Below are positions 40,500 through 53,226 of a stretch of 64,000 bases of DNA, piece after piece. The notes beneath the pieces were generated by a model that saw only the letters and a list, made by a program, of their open reading frames with translations, had not been told where the DNA came from and did not search any database. Origin of the DNA: Pomphorhynchus laevis (lineage: Eukaryota; Acanthocephala; Palaeacanthocephala; Echinorhynchida; Pomphorhynchidae); contig WNNJ02003798.1 in the NCBI GenBank assembly GCA_012934845.2, forward strand, positions 1 to 64,000. The letters are read 5' to 3'. Position 1 is the stretch's first letter; each line of letters begins with the position of its first letter. The position numbers and the translations under genes were made by a program.

Positions 40500-42737
40500 A
40501 GTATTATGTTTTAACACTTAACACGCCGAAACGGTTAATAAGTCGAATCCTTTTAAGATCGACTATGATGTCGTGCGCAGTATAATTTCCTGTATGTATT
40601 GGCCCCACCGATCAAAAGTAGGCATTCAAGAAGCTTGGGATCACTTTAAGACTACATTACATTGTTTTCTCGACTATTTTACTCCGATACGTCAGAATCG
40701 TACACGAAAACTACATCCGAAATGGTTAGATGCGGAATTGCTTGCTCTAATCAAACACCGTGATAGATGTTTCCATGCGTTCAAAAAAGGGGAACATTCT
40801 TTTGAACACTACCGTCATTGCAGGAATACGGTTTCTATTCTGAAAAAAAAAAACAGAAAAAACGCAGTTTCATCTCAAATATACGCCGCTCCACTCATAA
40901 CAATCCTTTGGTGGCTTTCAAAAGCATACTTTCACATCCTATACACTCGACAGATTGTTCATACCTATTGGCCGACAATGGGCCAATCTTGACCTCCCCA
41001 ACTGATGTAGCTGCCCATTTTATGGACTATTTCGCTATCAAAGAAGATAGAGTGTTGATCTCCGATGGTATAATCCAAACTAAACACAATGTACTTCTAC
41101 CTAGAGTAGTCATATCTAACATTGAATTTAGCGATGAAGAGGTACTGCACGAGCTACTTAAATTACCCCGCAACGCCGCGTCAGGTCCTGACCATATACC
41201 TCCAATACTCTTAAAGGAATTAGCCCATGCAATATACGTGCCCTTAGCTTCTATTTTTAGAAGTTCACGAAACACAGGTTATCTACCATCTAATTAGACT
41301 AAGGCTATTGTACGTCCAATTTTCAAGAAACGGGATAAATCCCAGGTTTCTAACTACCGTCCCATCAGTCTCACATCTGTAGCTTGTAAGGTATTAGAAA
41401 AATTGATTCTTCGTCACCTTAGCGCTTTCGTTAAAGCTAACAATCGCCTCAGCCCCAGTCAGCATGGATTTAGGCCAAATTGCTCAACGGTAACGAACCT
41501 TGTAAAAGCGAGAGCAAGCTGGGTGGATTCGATGAGGAGTGGTTCCAAAGTAGATGTGATATTTATAGACTTATCGAAAGCATTCGATAGGGTTATTCCC
41601 AATTTGCTAGTAAACAAATTATCTAACATTTATGTAGGGGCTCTTTGTTACGCTAGATTCAATCATTCGTAAGCAACCGCTCGTTTGCAGTACGCATAAG
41701 CCATTATCTTTCTGGTTACTCAATGATGACGACAGGGGTCCCGCAGGGATCGGCAATTAGTCCGACTCTCTTTAATATATATGTAAATGATATTACAAAC
41801 AACTTAACGTCGAAATGTGTTACCTACGCAGATGATATTAAGGTTTGGAGGCGAATCATTGATGATTCCGATGTTAGCGCTCTTCAAAAAGACCCGGATT
41901 CCATAAATAAATGGTGTATATCTAATGGGCTGATGATAAATGCGACTAAATGTAGACATATGCGGATCGGCTCCCCAGACATTCGTTGCTCTTATAAAAT
42001 TGAAAACATGTCTATTGATTCTACAGATAAAATTGATGATTTAGGGGTATCTACGCTTAATACGCTCGATATGAGCGCTCACGTAAATAAAGTTTCGGCC
42101 AATTGCCGTCGTACTATTGGCATCATTAGACGATCTTTTGGATCACTAGAGGCATGTAGCTTCAGAATAATATACAAAGCCCTCATCGAATCTCGAATGC
42201 TACACGCATCTCCCGCAGCGTATCCACATCTGTGCAAGAACATTGTGGCTTACGAATCAATTCTCCGGTCGGCTACTCGTCTTGTTCCCACTGTCAAATA
42301 TCTGCCGTTTGACCAGAAGTTAGAAATCCTGGGTGTTTCAACGGTTTGTGAAAGTTTGGTAAAAGCTGATCTTATGCTGGTATGGAGGGCAATTTTATCG
42401 CCCACTCATCCCCTCAACTTCATGTTTTGCATACGCAACTCCGAGAAATTACGTGGGCATCGACTAACGCTCAAACATCGTAGAAAAGTCCATCGACACT
42501 ATCAGGATATCAGAGATCGAATAATAAACACTTGGTACAGACTCCCGTCATCTGCAATTGAATGCCGGAACATCCGAGAATTTCGGCGTGCGCTGAACAG
42601 TGTATCGCTCTCATAGGAAGTCGAACCTGATTTGAATTTTTTTTGTTTTACTGACATTGTACTTTTTTTACATTGAGATCCAGCCAAACGAGCCACTGCT
42701 CATCGGCTGTTGTATACTAATAATAATAAATATTCCT
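40500..42737 (+). mobile_element. APE-type LINE, second member of the 809-3235 family
   Basis: Starts near NPFKIDYDVV and follows the same domain order: KWLDAELLALIKHRDRCFHA, SGPDHIPPILLKELAHA, NYRPISLTSVACKVLEKLIL, FIDLSKAFDRV, TGVPQGSAISPTLFNIYV, catalytic TYADDIKVW, and the tail IINTWYRLPSS. Frames change after the A-run at about 40842 and again near 41640, and a TAG lies at 41296. It ends in a TAA-rich tail (about 42717-42732). 5'-truncated, inactive. Confidence 0.88.
41723..42616 (+). pseudogene. LINE RT C-terminal half (YADD to end)
   Basis: A 297-residue open stretch: TGVPQGSAISPTLFNIYVND, TYADDIKVWRR near residue 38, then IGIIRRSFGSLEACSFRIIY and the closing LPSSAIECRNIREFRRALN. It aligns with residues from about 440 onward of the ORF at 810-3113. 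Confidence 0.85.
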
Positions 42738-42739
42738 TG

Positions 42740-42823
42740 AAAAGGACTATTGCAATCGTCGAAAATTTGTGAACAATAATTTTCTTTTTCTATTTCTCTC
42801 GATGTTTAAACCCCCTGAACAAT
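42740..42823. repeat. ~83-bp inverted repeat, right arm, around LINE
   Basis: Partner of 40410-40492; aaggactattgcaatcgtcg to ccctgaacaatt. Confidence 0.8.
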
Positions 42824-43149
42824 TATTTATACGTTTAAACATGACAACTGATTTATATTGCCCATTTTCAAGCGGTATCCACTTGTTCCACAGCAGATCG
42901 CCTTAGGTTTTAAATGGCTGTACGAAAACGACGATATAAGAATCAGGAACATTCGGTTGCATAAATATTTGGTTAATGCTGCTGAACTTTTAATAATATT
43001 TATTGCGACATGTTTTTATAATGGGCAACAATGAATCAATATAAAGTTTGTTGTCAAAAGATAATTACAATCTATATTCAGATTAGTAGTTTAATTGTAA
43101 GCTCGGATTGCATTAATTTTTAAAGACGTCAATCATATCGATAATTCAA

Positions 43150-43420
43150 CTTTCTTCTACCACGTGAATGCGCATGTATTTTTTCTTTGTCAACTTGTCT
43201 TACAAATCACCTGAAAATTCTATAGAAAATGATAGAATTATATAAACGTAAAGGAACATAAAATTCGGACAACTGATTGTGGATCAATGGAATCGTTTGT
43301 ATGTAAGCGCAATATCCACAACTACATTGCAATGATTCAAATTGTAATTGTCATTAAGGATTAATAATTGGATTTTTGTATCATGTTATGCAAATTGAAC
43401 ACCTATGAAAATTGTAATAT
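43150..43420 (+). mobile_element. LINE 3'-terminal fragment
   Basis: FGQLIVDQWNRLYVSAISTT is homologous to the end of the fragment at 39600-40020, and both share the non-coding tail ending atgcaaattga(g/a)c. Confidence 0.5.
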
Positions 43421-44230
43421 AATTGTAATTAATATTTAATATAATGTTCGTTCTGTTGTAAAAACTATCTTTTCTATCAGTTATATTGTAATATTCATCT
43501 TAACTTGTCAATATTTTCTAATGTCATTGGGTACAGAGTTTTGCACGAAAATAAGGGAAACAGGAAAGGATGTTCTTCGTGACACAAGCAGCATCAACAA
43601 GTTAAAGTGCAATATGTACTAAATGACGCTATATGCGACATTTGTGATGATATTCATCGGATGACATGCGATAAATATATATATGGATACTTTACCAGTT
43701 ACGGGATTTGTCTTGAAGACTGCGAATAAACTGGGTTTTGTAAATTTCGGAGTCTAGATTTGATATGTTGTATATTAAGCGTCTAAAATAATTAATAAAC
43801 ACATAAGTTTTTGGAAGGTTAAACAGTTCACGTAAGAAAGGTGACAAATAAGGTAATTTAAACCGCAGTAGATAATGATTTAACAGAAACGTCCACTATG
43901 TACTTTATAATCTAGATTGAATCTGTCAATATCGATAAAATCGTCAGCTGTCAATTCATGACATATGCAACGAATATCATATGACATGATAAGTAATAGC
44001 ATTACGCGAAAATAGCGCAGTGTCTTTCGAATGATAATGATCCCAAAATAAGGCTGGATCATGCGACTGCTATCTTCGTGTATTTTTGCCGTATATGTTA
44101 GCTAAACGTCTATCGCGATGTAAAATGATTTCCTATATACGGATATCTGTAACAAAAATCCAAGAAAAATGCGGTTCACTCGATTCAAACGACTATCTCT
44201 GCGAAATTTAATGATATTCGATTTAGTGGT
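43421..44230. other. no gene seen
   Basis: AT-rich; no motif found on either strand. Confidence 0.4.
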
Positions 44231-44485
44231 GCTTACATTAAGCTTATTGAACTCGCAATAAGTTTGATGCGTGATGATTACTTTAAGCTTATTGAACTCG
44301 TAATAAGTTTGAAGCACGATGATTACTTTAAGCTTATTGAACTCGCAATAAGTTTGAAGCGCGATGATTACTTTAAGCCTATTGAATTCGCAATAAGTTT
44401 GAAGCGTGATGATTAATTTAAGCTTATTGAACTCGCAATAAGTTTAAGCGCGATGATTACTTTAAGCATATTGAACTCGCAAAAA
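44231..44485. repeat. 45-bp tandem repeat, about six units
   Basis: Unit like ttaagcttattgaactcgca + ataagtttgaagcgcgatgattact. Units differ by a few bases. The open frame across it is a by-product. Confidence 0.92.
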
Positions 44486-44803
44486 TCAGAAAGTACGCTA
44501 AAAGCGATGAGCTATGGTTATAGTTGGGCAAATGATTGTTATGTCATCTGCATAAATCACTGAAACTATGCTCGGATTATAATGGGCTGACAAATAGCTG
44601 GGATTTGACAAATTATACTGGGATGCATATTAAACGTAGCACTGGAATATGTAGATTCAATTTTACACATTCTAGTATTGTATACGGCTGTCTAACTCGA
44701 TGAAACAATTAAATAAATTATTATAATACATTATTTGCTATAAAAATTTCATCAGAGGAAATACGTTATTGGCGCGTATCGGAGTTTCATGTTATGTTGG
44801 TTT

Positions 44804-44850
44804 CTGGAGTAGGGACTTAAAACTGATAAAATATCAGTTCCTTCAGATGA
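44804..44850 (+). other. structured RNA core (copy C)
   Basis: P1 CTGGAG (44804-44809) with CTTCAG (44841-44846), one wobble. Hairpin CTGATA(AAA)TATCAG (44823-44837), six pairs. Confidence 0.45.
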
Positions 44851-44989
44851 CCTCTAATCTGAGTTCTAATAAATAATAATAAATATCGTTTAATTAATTG
44901 ATAAAAATCGAGTTTTTATTAACTTAAATTGAAATTTCTTTACCTTATAAGAATTTTGCAAATTCCACATAATTTTATATAGTCCCTCA

Positions 44990-45495
44990 ACTATAGGTCG
45001 TATCCTTAATTCAAGAATCCTAGCTTACCAGTTCGGCTAAGAAGAGTGATGCCCCGATAATTGGAACATACTCTTCGGTCACCTTTCTTAAAGATCGGTA
45101 CCACCACCCCACTTCGCAACTCACTTGGAACCTTGTCCGACTTCAATGCAACGTTAAAGATCCGTCTTAGCCACTTCATGCCAACAACGTCATAGCCTTT
45201 AAAGTTTCAGGTCGAATATCGTCTACTGCAGAAGACTTGCCATTACAAGTTTTTTTTAACAACAGCAATGACCTCTTCTATAGAGATGAGCTCTTCCATT
45301 TATTCTAAAGGTTCTACTTCTACAAATGATACCATATCCATAGGATTAAGGAGACTTTTAAAATGCTCTTTCCAACAACCAAGAATTTCTTCAATGTCAG
45401 TCAGCATAGATTCGCTCTTGTCATAGACAGTTTGAGAAGTTTTCTGCTTTCCAACACGATGATACTTGATCGTCCTCCAGAACATCTTCGAAGCT
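44990..45495 (-). mobile_element. APE-type LINE (RTE-like) fragment, pre-RT and RT fingers
   Basis: The - strand reads FWRTIKYHRVGKQKTSQTVY, EILGCWKEHFKSLLNP, then (broken) AVDDIRPETLKA and RFQVSCEVGWWYRSLRK, the usual order of RTE-type LINEs. The piece is 5' of the RT palm and is truncated on both sides. Confidence 0.65.
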
Positions 45496-45825
45496 TACCC
45501 ATAATCAAGATCTAAGTGCACTTCTAAACTTCCTTCAAGCCTCTCTAATTAATATATTAATTATTCAATTAATAAATAATTTTATATAATTATTTATTAT
45601 TTGTAATGATTTATTTTATTTATCATTCTTTTAAATTTATATACAAATACATAAATGATGCATATTTCTTTATATTTATGTATTTATGTAATTATGAATA
45701 TTATTAAATATTAATATTATTAAATATTAATAATATTTATGTATTTATATTTATATATTTATGAATATATAGTCAAATTATTAATGTATAAAATAACTGA
45801 GATATGTAAGATATAATTAAATATT

Positions 45826-45870
45826 GAGGAATAGAGGTCAAAACCTGATAACTTAGCAGTTCCTGATGGA
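45826..45870 (+). other. structured RNA core (copy D)
   Basis: P1 AGGAA (45827-45831) with TTCCT (45860-45864). Inner CTG/CAG (45845-45847, 45857-45859). Confidence 0.4.
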
Positions 45871-46385
45871 TTTTTCTCCTTATTTGAATACATCGTATAT
45901 TATTTATTAGTCGATTGATAAATTTTATTTTTGGATTTGAAATTTTAATAAATTTGTTCGATATATCCATAAAATTTAATAAAATCTTATATAATTATTT
46001 ATTATTTATAATTATTTATCTTTAATTTTTATTTATATATAGAAAAAATACGTAGACTCAGTTATCAAATTTTTTATTTAGATACTAAAGAAACTAGAAG
46101 AGTTTAAGGGTTAAGTAAGAGTTGTAATACGCTTGATAAGATTAGTAAAATTGGCTGAATATACGTTATTGGAAATATACTGTGACGCTTGTGAATAAAG
46201 AATATAATAGCGGTGAAAATCCAGGTTTGAACAAGTAACTGGTAGTTTAATATACTAGAAATATATCAATAATTTATATTTCCAAAGGTTTATCATTGCT
46301 GAATTTATCAACACTTAACTAAAGCTACATATGTTGTATTATAAATTTAAAATGGACATACCTTATTTTTAAAAATGATTTTTTT

Positions 46386-46430
46386 AAGAATAGGGCCCGA
46401 AACCTGATAGCATAGTAGTTCTTCCGATGG
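46386..46430 (+). other. structured RNA core (copy E)
   Basis: P1 changed on both strands to AAGAA (46386-46390) with TTCTT (46419-46423), a compensatory change. Inner CTG/TAG with one wobble. Confidence 0.45.
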
Positions 46431-46919
46431 TTTATATTACTTATTCAAATACATCGTCTATTATTTATAAGTCAATTCATAAAAATTGATTTTTATTTTA
46501 AATTTTTATAATTTTTTCGATATATCAATATACATTTAATAAAATCTTATATAATTATTTATTATTTATAATTATTTATTTTGATTTTTAATTTATATAT
46601 AGCATAATATACGTAGGCTCAGTTAGCTAATCTGATTTATTATCTTAAAGAATTTTAGGAATTTATACATTATAAAAAGTGGCCAGTCTCGAAATGTTTT
46701 GTTCGAAACTAATTTTAAGATATAGATACATCAAACGGTTTCGTTTGTTTGTTATGTGGTCAGTTTCGAACATTTTTGCTCAAAACTAATTTTAAGATAT
46801 TAATATATTAAACGATTTCGTTCGTTTGTCATTCAAAATATGTAGCCTTAAGTGATCTGCTTGCTCAATTAATACACTAAACAGTTGTTTTTATATTTGC
46901 CCCACTGCTATATTGAGTT

Positions 46920-46965
46920 GAGGAGCATAAGCCGAAACCTGAGAGCATATCAGTGCCTCCAAACG
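46920..46965 (+). other. structured RNA core (copy F)
   Basis: P1 GAGG (46920-46923) with CCTC (46956-46959). Inner hairpin CTGA/TCAG (46939-46942, 46950-46953), again changed but paired. Confidence 0.4.
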
Positions 46966-47060
46966 ATATCTGCGTCGTATGTTATTTATTAATAAATTTA
47001 TAAAAATTTAGTTTTAAAAAATTCGCTAATCTAACGTTTAGCATCTTAATTATTCTAGAA

Positions 47061-50000
47061 CTAAGTATATTATCTATAAAAATCAATCTATAAAACGTGA
47101 GTTATGAAAACTTCTTACCTTATAGAAATCCGAATTATATAAAATCTTAAGATTAAAAAGTGCCTATTTTTAACTTTATTTATGAAACAAAACAAGTTAG
47201 CTGATTTATTTGATATCGTTTGATGTCAATTCCAAATGTAACTTAACTATCTATCACACTATAAATGGTAAAATATTTGCACAAAGAATTTTGGTCACTA
47301 AATGTTCTGTGTATTCCTTATTATAAATGGAAGCATATTTGCAGAGCAGATACACAATCAAACCTTGGTCGTAATGGGTCCTTAGACTAACAACTATCTT
47401 GTTTAAGATACAATAGTGATATGAAGTCATCAATTTCCTGAAAACATTTACTGTAAAAATGTGTAATAAGTCAGAATACGAAATCAAATCAAACTCAGAA
47501 TACGTTGCATATATAGTCGGTCCAATAGAAGATAATCAATCTGCGATAGTTACAGAAAGCATATAGAGGCATATAGAAAAAAAGACCAAATCTTGTTATA
47601 CAAAAAAAGACAGGACGAGCTTTGTTTGCTACCCTGGTTTATCCCCTTAATAATTTAGCACATATATTTTCGTTAATATTAACCTGGTTTATCGAAATCC
47701 AGGAAAGTTTGAGATAAAATAATGTGAGTTTAGTTCCACCTAACAGATCTGCAACATCTTTCCTTTAGGCAAAACCAAAATTCAAATTTTTCTAATAACA
47801 AAATATTGTATTATAAATTGATTTAGTAAGATTTACAATTTGAGAGAGTTAAAAAGTATTTATTTAAAGTCAAATTTTCGATAGCGGCTGCTATCATCAG
47901 AAAACACAAATTGCTGTTTTGAACATCAATTCGAAACAGCAAAACAGTAATTCACGATTGAAAAATATTCGGTCAAATGGACATGAACAAGTTAGCTTTA
48001 CATCTACCGATATAAATATTAAATACTCTATTACTAGATTATTAAATAAGAAAACTACCTAGAAAGATAATAAAGGATAATGAATTTGTATGTTGTACGC
48101 AAGATGTTTAAAAAATCAATATGCAATCAATATTTGTAATCCTTCAGATTCGTATCACTTAAAGCATTATAATATTGCGTCATACACGTTATTTGAAGCT
48201 ATCATTTTGCTACAAGGCACATGAGTCCATCACCAAGAGCAGGAGGACAATTGCTGGCAAATTAATATTTTTTCCAAATTACATATCATCGAGTAACCTT
48301 AGAAAACAAAGTATAACAAACTTAATCTTCTGAGAATTGAAAGAAATACTTATCTTTCTACCAATATATAAACCAAATGGGTGCTTATATATGATGAGTC
48401 ACAAGCTACTTACAATAAAATTTACTATTTAGTAAATTTTACTATTTAGTATATAAAACAATTGCAAGGATGTACCTTTCTAATGATAATTGAAACCCCG
48501 GAGTTGACATTAATGCAGATCCACTGTTAATGAGGTAATTATAAGATTATTCTACAGTAAATATACTGCATTACAATTAACAAGCTACTAACAATGTCAA
48601 ACAACATGTGAAATACTATTGAATTATAGGAACCAAATAATTAATTACTCTTAATCCACATGGCCCTGTGACTACAAAAACTAGAAGTGGTTTCCCTGTA
48701 CACAGGAAATCAAAGATATCAGCGAAATTACATGTAATAAAGACCAAAAATTGAGAACCATAGGCTTAAACGCAGTTTTGAGCTTTACTGTTATCTTTCG
48801 TTACAATTTATGCTATATATTCATACATTATATTAAATGTTATCCATATTATATTTATAAATAATATACTATATATGATATATTTATATATCATACAATT
48901 AAAATATATTAAATAAATTACCATAATATTTAAGAGATCAAGATAATAAGGTTATGTGTCTTTTCGATTTGGCGCTTCCGAGCTCGGAAACGTACATCTA
49001 TTGTAGAAAATATATATTTTTGCTTCTAGAGCGTACATCTACTATCGAAATATTAAACTGAATATACATATTTTAGTATTATAAAAAAAACTTATAATTT
49101 TTTAGCAAAAATATTGATGACATAATAACTTCGTCGATATAAGCATTGAAAGACGGGAATTGTAAGTACATAACTGTTAAATTCAATGCAAAGTTTTATT
49201 TCGCTATGATAAGTATAAACGGTTATATCGTTATTTTTATGATATTATAGTACTTTAAATTGGAATATATGCAAAATATTGATATCATGAGGTATATATA
49301 TTTACATTTATGAAATCTCTGAATATTTATGGTTCTAGTAAATTAATTTTTCTTTATTCAACAGCAAAAATAACAAAAATAATAGGTTTTTACACAATAA
49401 AAATAGATTTTCAGATCTGGAAGAATTTAATGGCAAAACTAGTTATTAAAACAGCAGAAATCGAGTTTATTTCAATTCTTTAATAGATTGTATCATGTTT
49501 TCGAAAATATCATCGCATTCACACTCTTTAAAGTGTATTTAATCACTTTGATTCCCATTAATCTTTATTAAGGCTGTTAACTCTCAGTTACCATATTTCC
49601 CACTTTACTCCTCTTTATACTGGAATGGTTTTATAAAAGTGTATTTAATACTTCCTTGTATTAAAAAGATTTCTATATTTAATCCATATTAAAATAGACA
49701 TATAATAAGGTTATATTTAATTTAAAATTCGATAAGGATATATTTTAAAAGTTACGGATATAATCTTATGTTATAGAGTTATCTTACATCGAACGAGATG
49801 TGGACAAATTATAGCAAACAAGGTAGGTCTCAATCATGAGCATTTAATGTGCGGCTCGTCACCGACGACTTTTTTCATTGGAAGCATTGATGCTGAAACT
49901 GCGTTATTCGTAGTAAGCGGTTTCGACCAAGACAATTTACTAGTAAATTACCACATTAAAATCTTTTAAACAGCAAACTGGTTTAAAATCAATAACTCAA

Positions 50001-50406
50001 TGATGTCCTAATCTTATTCTTTAAACAAGTTGACTCTTTTAGCACTTTTTATGTAAATATAAAGCAAATATTTGGTACGAAAAAATAACGATTTAAAATT
50101 AAAGAAAATTGATAATAATGAAATATTTTCGAAGAGTTATGGTGTGATATAAGAATTTCGTAATTGGATTTAGAACGTGGATGTCTAAAAGCCAAATTAT
50201 CATCCGTAGACATTGTAAATTTAAACTATATTTTGTTTTTATAAAGTACTCTGGAGATGTAAGTGTATTTCAAAAATATTATTTTATGCTCCTAGTTTTC
50301 ATTCAGGTATTGGCAGACACCATCTACGTTTATGACGAACTTAGCTGAGGGTATTTAAACAAAAGTAAGAACATAGGTATTGTACAAAACAACTGCAAAA
50401 TTATAT
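47061..50406. other. no gene established; PLE tail at 47876
   Basis: Mostly AT-rich. 47730-47900 looks like a PLE 3' end on the - strand. 49800-49930 is less AT-rich but gave no protein. Around 50308 an acceptor-like ttttcattcag precedes VLADTIYVYDELS and a stop; this could be a + strand terminal exon, but it stands alone. Confidence 0.35.
47876..47900 (-). ncRNA. hammerhead-like motif in PLE tail
   Basis: CTGATGA (47900-47894) with the stem ATAGC(agcc)GCTAT, C, GAAA. The core boxes fit; the 5' base of the stem overlaps the A of the first box, as in other PLE tails here. Confidence 0.4.
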
Positions 50407-50625
50407 TTATTCAGCACTTGACAACTCGATATCATCATGCTCACTTGTATTTTGGAGATATTCTATTATCGACTTTGCCATTGAGCCATTCATGCATCCA
50501 TTCAACCTTCTCAGTGACTCTGTCAAACTGCAAAATGTTTCAAGAGTTCTCTTATTCAAACTATCTAATTGTTTGTGATATTCAAGTAAATTAGATATTT
50601 CGCTACATCTCTGATTATTTTCCAT
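50407..50625 (-). CDS. small helical protein, unrecognised
   Basis: ATG at 50625, 72 codons, stop TAA. The protein is hydrophilic and mostly helical (SEISNLLEYHKQLDSLNKRT, then FCSLTESLRRLNG) with an acidic end (SEHDDIELSSAE). Heptad-like Leu spacing suggests a coiled coil, as in small BLOC/BORC-type or kinetochore subunits, but I cannot name a family. Codon composition is less AT-biased than nearby ORFs and no repeat overlaps it. It could be a whole gene or a terminal exon: a possible acceptor (tttcag) lies about 30 bases upstream of the ATG. Confidence 0.5.
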   Translation of the reverse strand: MENNQRCSEISNLLEYHKQLDSLNKRTLETFCSLTESLRRLNGCMNGSMAKSIIEYLQNTSEHDDIELSSAE

Positions 50626-51119
50626 CGTTTACGTGGTCTGCTAACAGAACTAATTATCTGAAACAATTTACAAAATATTATACCTGTCTTACTTGAAAAT
50701 AAGTAAGTATTTTCCGTATATTTACTATAAAATAATCATCAAAAAGTATAAAACGATGTAATTTGTAAGCAGTAAAATCCTTGTTCGAAAATAATTTTTA
50801 CGCGGATAAAATGCAAATATAATATCGATAAAAATTTAAATAAAATTTCTAAAATTTCGATTTAAATTTAAAAATTAAGTTAACATCCACTGCGAAAAAA
50901 AGAAAGAATTTAGTCTATTAGACTTCGCTGTTTAAACTAATATAAATGTGGAGATAATACATAATCTAATAATTTTTATTATACGGATTATATAAGGTTA
51001 AAAACAAAAGCGTATTATACAATACTCTTTTGTAACAAGCCCATTTCCATTCAAAATGAATTTTAGATGTATTTTAAGCTGATCTGGATGCTTTTTCAAT
51101 CAGTTTAATCTAAATGTTT
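50626..51119. other. no gene seen
   Basis: AT-rich spacer between the small ORF and the next repeat block. Confidence 0.4.
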
Positions 51120-52990
51120 TCAAAATGTTCTTCAATCTAATCTAATTAGTTCTACTGACAAGTTATTATTGACCTGTAGACTTTGTTTTCCCGGTAATAC
51201 AAACCTATGTCGTGTCAATAATGAAACTATGCATTGTTGATACGACATTAATATTTTTCTGCTTATTTTCAATCAAGTTTGATGATTTTCCATATAATAT
51301 TAAATATAATACATTAGATAATTAAATTTCAAGACTTAGTATGTAATAATGGATAAGTATAAATCAAAAAATTATAATACAAATAGGTTTAAACTATTGA
51401 GCGAAATAATATAATATTATTATGTTAATTAATATGATCAGTTTTACACTTATTTATCGAACATTTGCATTGCATTAAAGAATGTGGATACGTTCTTTAT
51501 AAAATACATAGAGTCAGTTATCTGATCTGATTTGTTTATCTGACAATTTATTATTGATCTTTGAACTTTGTTTTCCATAAGACCTTAGTTAGAAACACTA
51601 AATCTATGAATTATTGATATGACATTATTATTTTCTGCTAATTTAAAAGTTTAATTATTTTGTTTCTATTTCTTATAATGTAGAATTATGCATCAACAAA
51701 ATTTAATTAAAATATTAAATTTACAATATAAAACTTGACTAAAAATTCACTTTAACTCCTGTTGATGACTTCCACATGTTATTCTAATACTTTGTACATT
51801 ATTTATTAATCAATTCATAAAAATTAAATTTTATATACAAATCAACAAATCATCTAATTCAGTGTTTCTCAACCTTTTTTCAATCATCGCCCACTTTTGA
51901 ACATTTGTGTTTATTTTTAAATATCGCCCACCTTGACAGAAAAACTGTTTTAAATTTTATATAAATCTTTATATTCATGTATTATAAATCTTTATATTCA
52001 TATATTTATATCCATATGTATTATTGATTTGCTTTTTTAATAATTATCAATAATTATTATGTTATTGAATTAATTATTAATTATAACGTTATATAAATAT
52101 ATTATAAAAAATCTTATAATTATTTATTAATCTTTATTTTTATTTATATATTGTATAAAATACATAAAATATCAAATACTTTGCTTTCCCGGTAATACAA
52201 ACCTATATCGTGTCAATAATGAAACTATGCATTGTTGATACGACATTAATATATTTCTCCTTATTTTCAATAAAGTTTGATGATTTTCCATATAATATTA
52301 AATATAATATATTAGATAATAAAACGTCCGTTGTATAAATTTAAAATGTGCACAACATTATAATTTAAGAAAGCATTCAATGTATAATTTCATAACCAAA
52401 TATACAATTTTTGTTTTAAAATATCAGTCAAATAGAACACTGGTTTATTTGTAAAACCAAAGTTAATTTAAAATTTTATAATAATTTTATAATCTTATAA
52501 TCATATAATAAAATAGAGATGTCATTAAATGCAATTATTTAATCCAAATCACGATCGATATAAGAAAACATTCGATATTATTATCAAGTAAATAATTGAA
52601 ATTTTAATGTATTTTCCATATGTATTATTGATTTGTTTTATTAATAATTATCAATAATTATTATGTTATTGAATTAATTATTAATTATAACGTTATATAA
52701 ATATATATTATAAAATCTTATAATTATTTATTAATATTTATTTATATATTGTATAAAATACATAAACTCAGTTATCTGATTTGTCCTGCTGACATGTTAT
52801 TATTGACCTGTGAATTTTGTTTTCCCGTTGACCTGTGGACTTTGTTTTATCAATAATGAAACTATGCATTGTTGATAAGATAAGATTTTATAAGATTATA
52901 AAATCTTATAATTATTTATTATTTATCATTTATTTTTATTTATGTATAACATACATAAACTCAATTATTTGATGTGATTCATAAAATTGC
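51120..52990. repeat. AT-rich dispersed repeats, including a ~600-bp long repeat
   Basis: Contains ctttgttttcccggtaatac at 51183 and 52182 and the block 52180-52650, which recurs nearly unchanged at 62875-63200 and 63340-63800. No coding. Confidence 0.7.
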
Positions 52991-53226
52991 TTTTTTGAAC
53001 CGCTTCTTTGAATTAGGTATTGAAACATAGCAAATAAGCAAAGAAGATAAATCTACCTTGATAAAAAAGGATTACTGGGATAAATGAAAAAATTTTATAT
53101 CAAAAAAGACTGTAGTTGTGCACTCAATGACTTGCCAATTTAAGTTACTTATAATGTTCTACGTAGATTATTATTAGCAGTCGGCTGATTACAATAGGTC
53201 CTTTCAAAGCCACTGAATTATAAGCG

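Larger units (their letters stand above)
44800..47060 (+). repeat. array of the AT-rich dispersed repeat
   Basis: At least four copies in the reverse sense of 1-808, each with a foldable core (44804, 45826, 46386, 46920) followed by ...ttatttattagtcaattcat and aaaatcttatataattattt. Interrupted by a LINE fragment at 44990-45495. Confidence 0.7.

Noticed and set aside
44102-44317. Small - strand ORF
   Set aside because: Overlaps the 45-bp tandem repeat, whose length is divisible by three.
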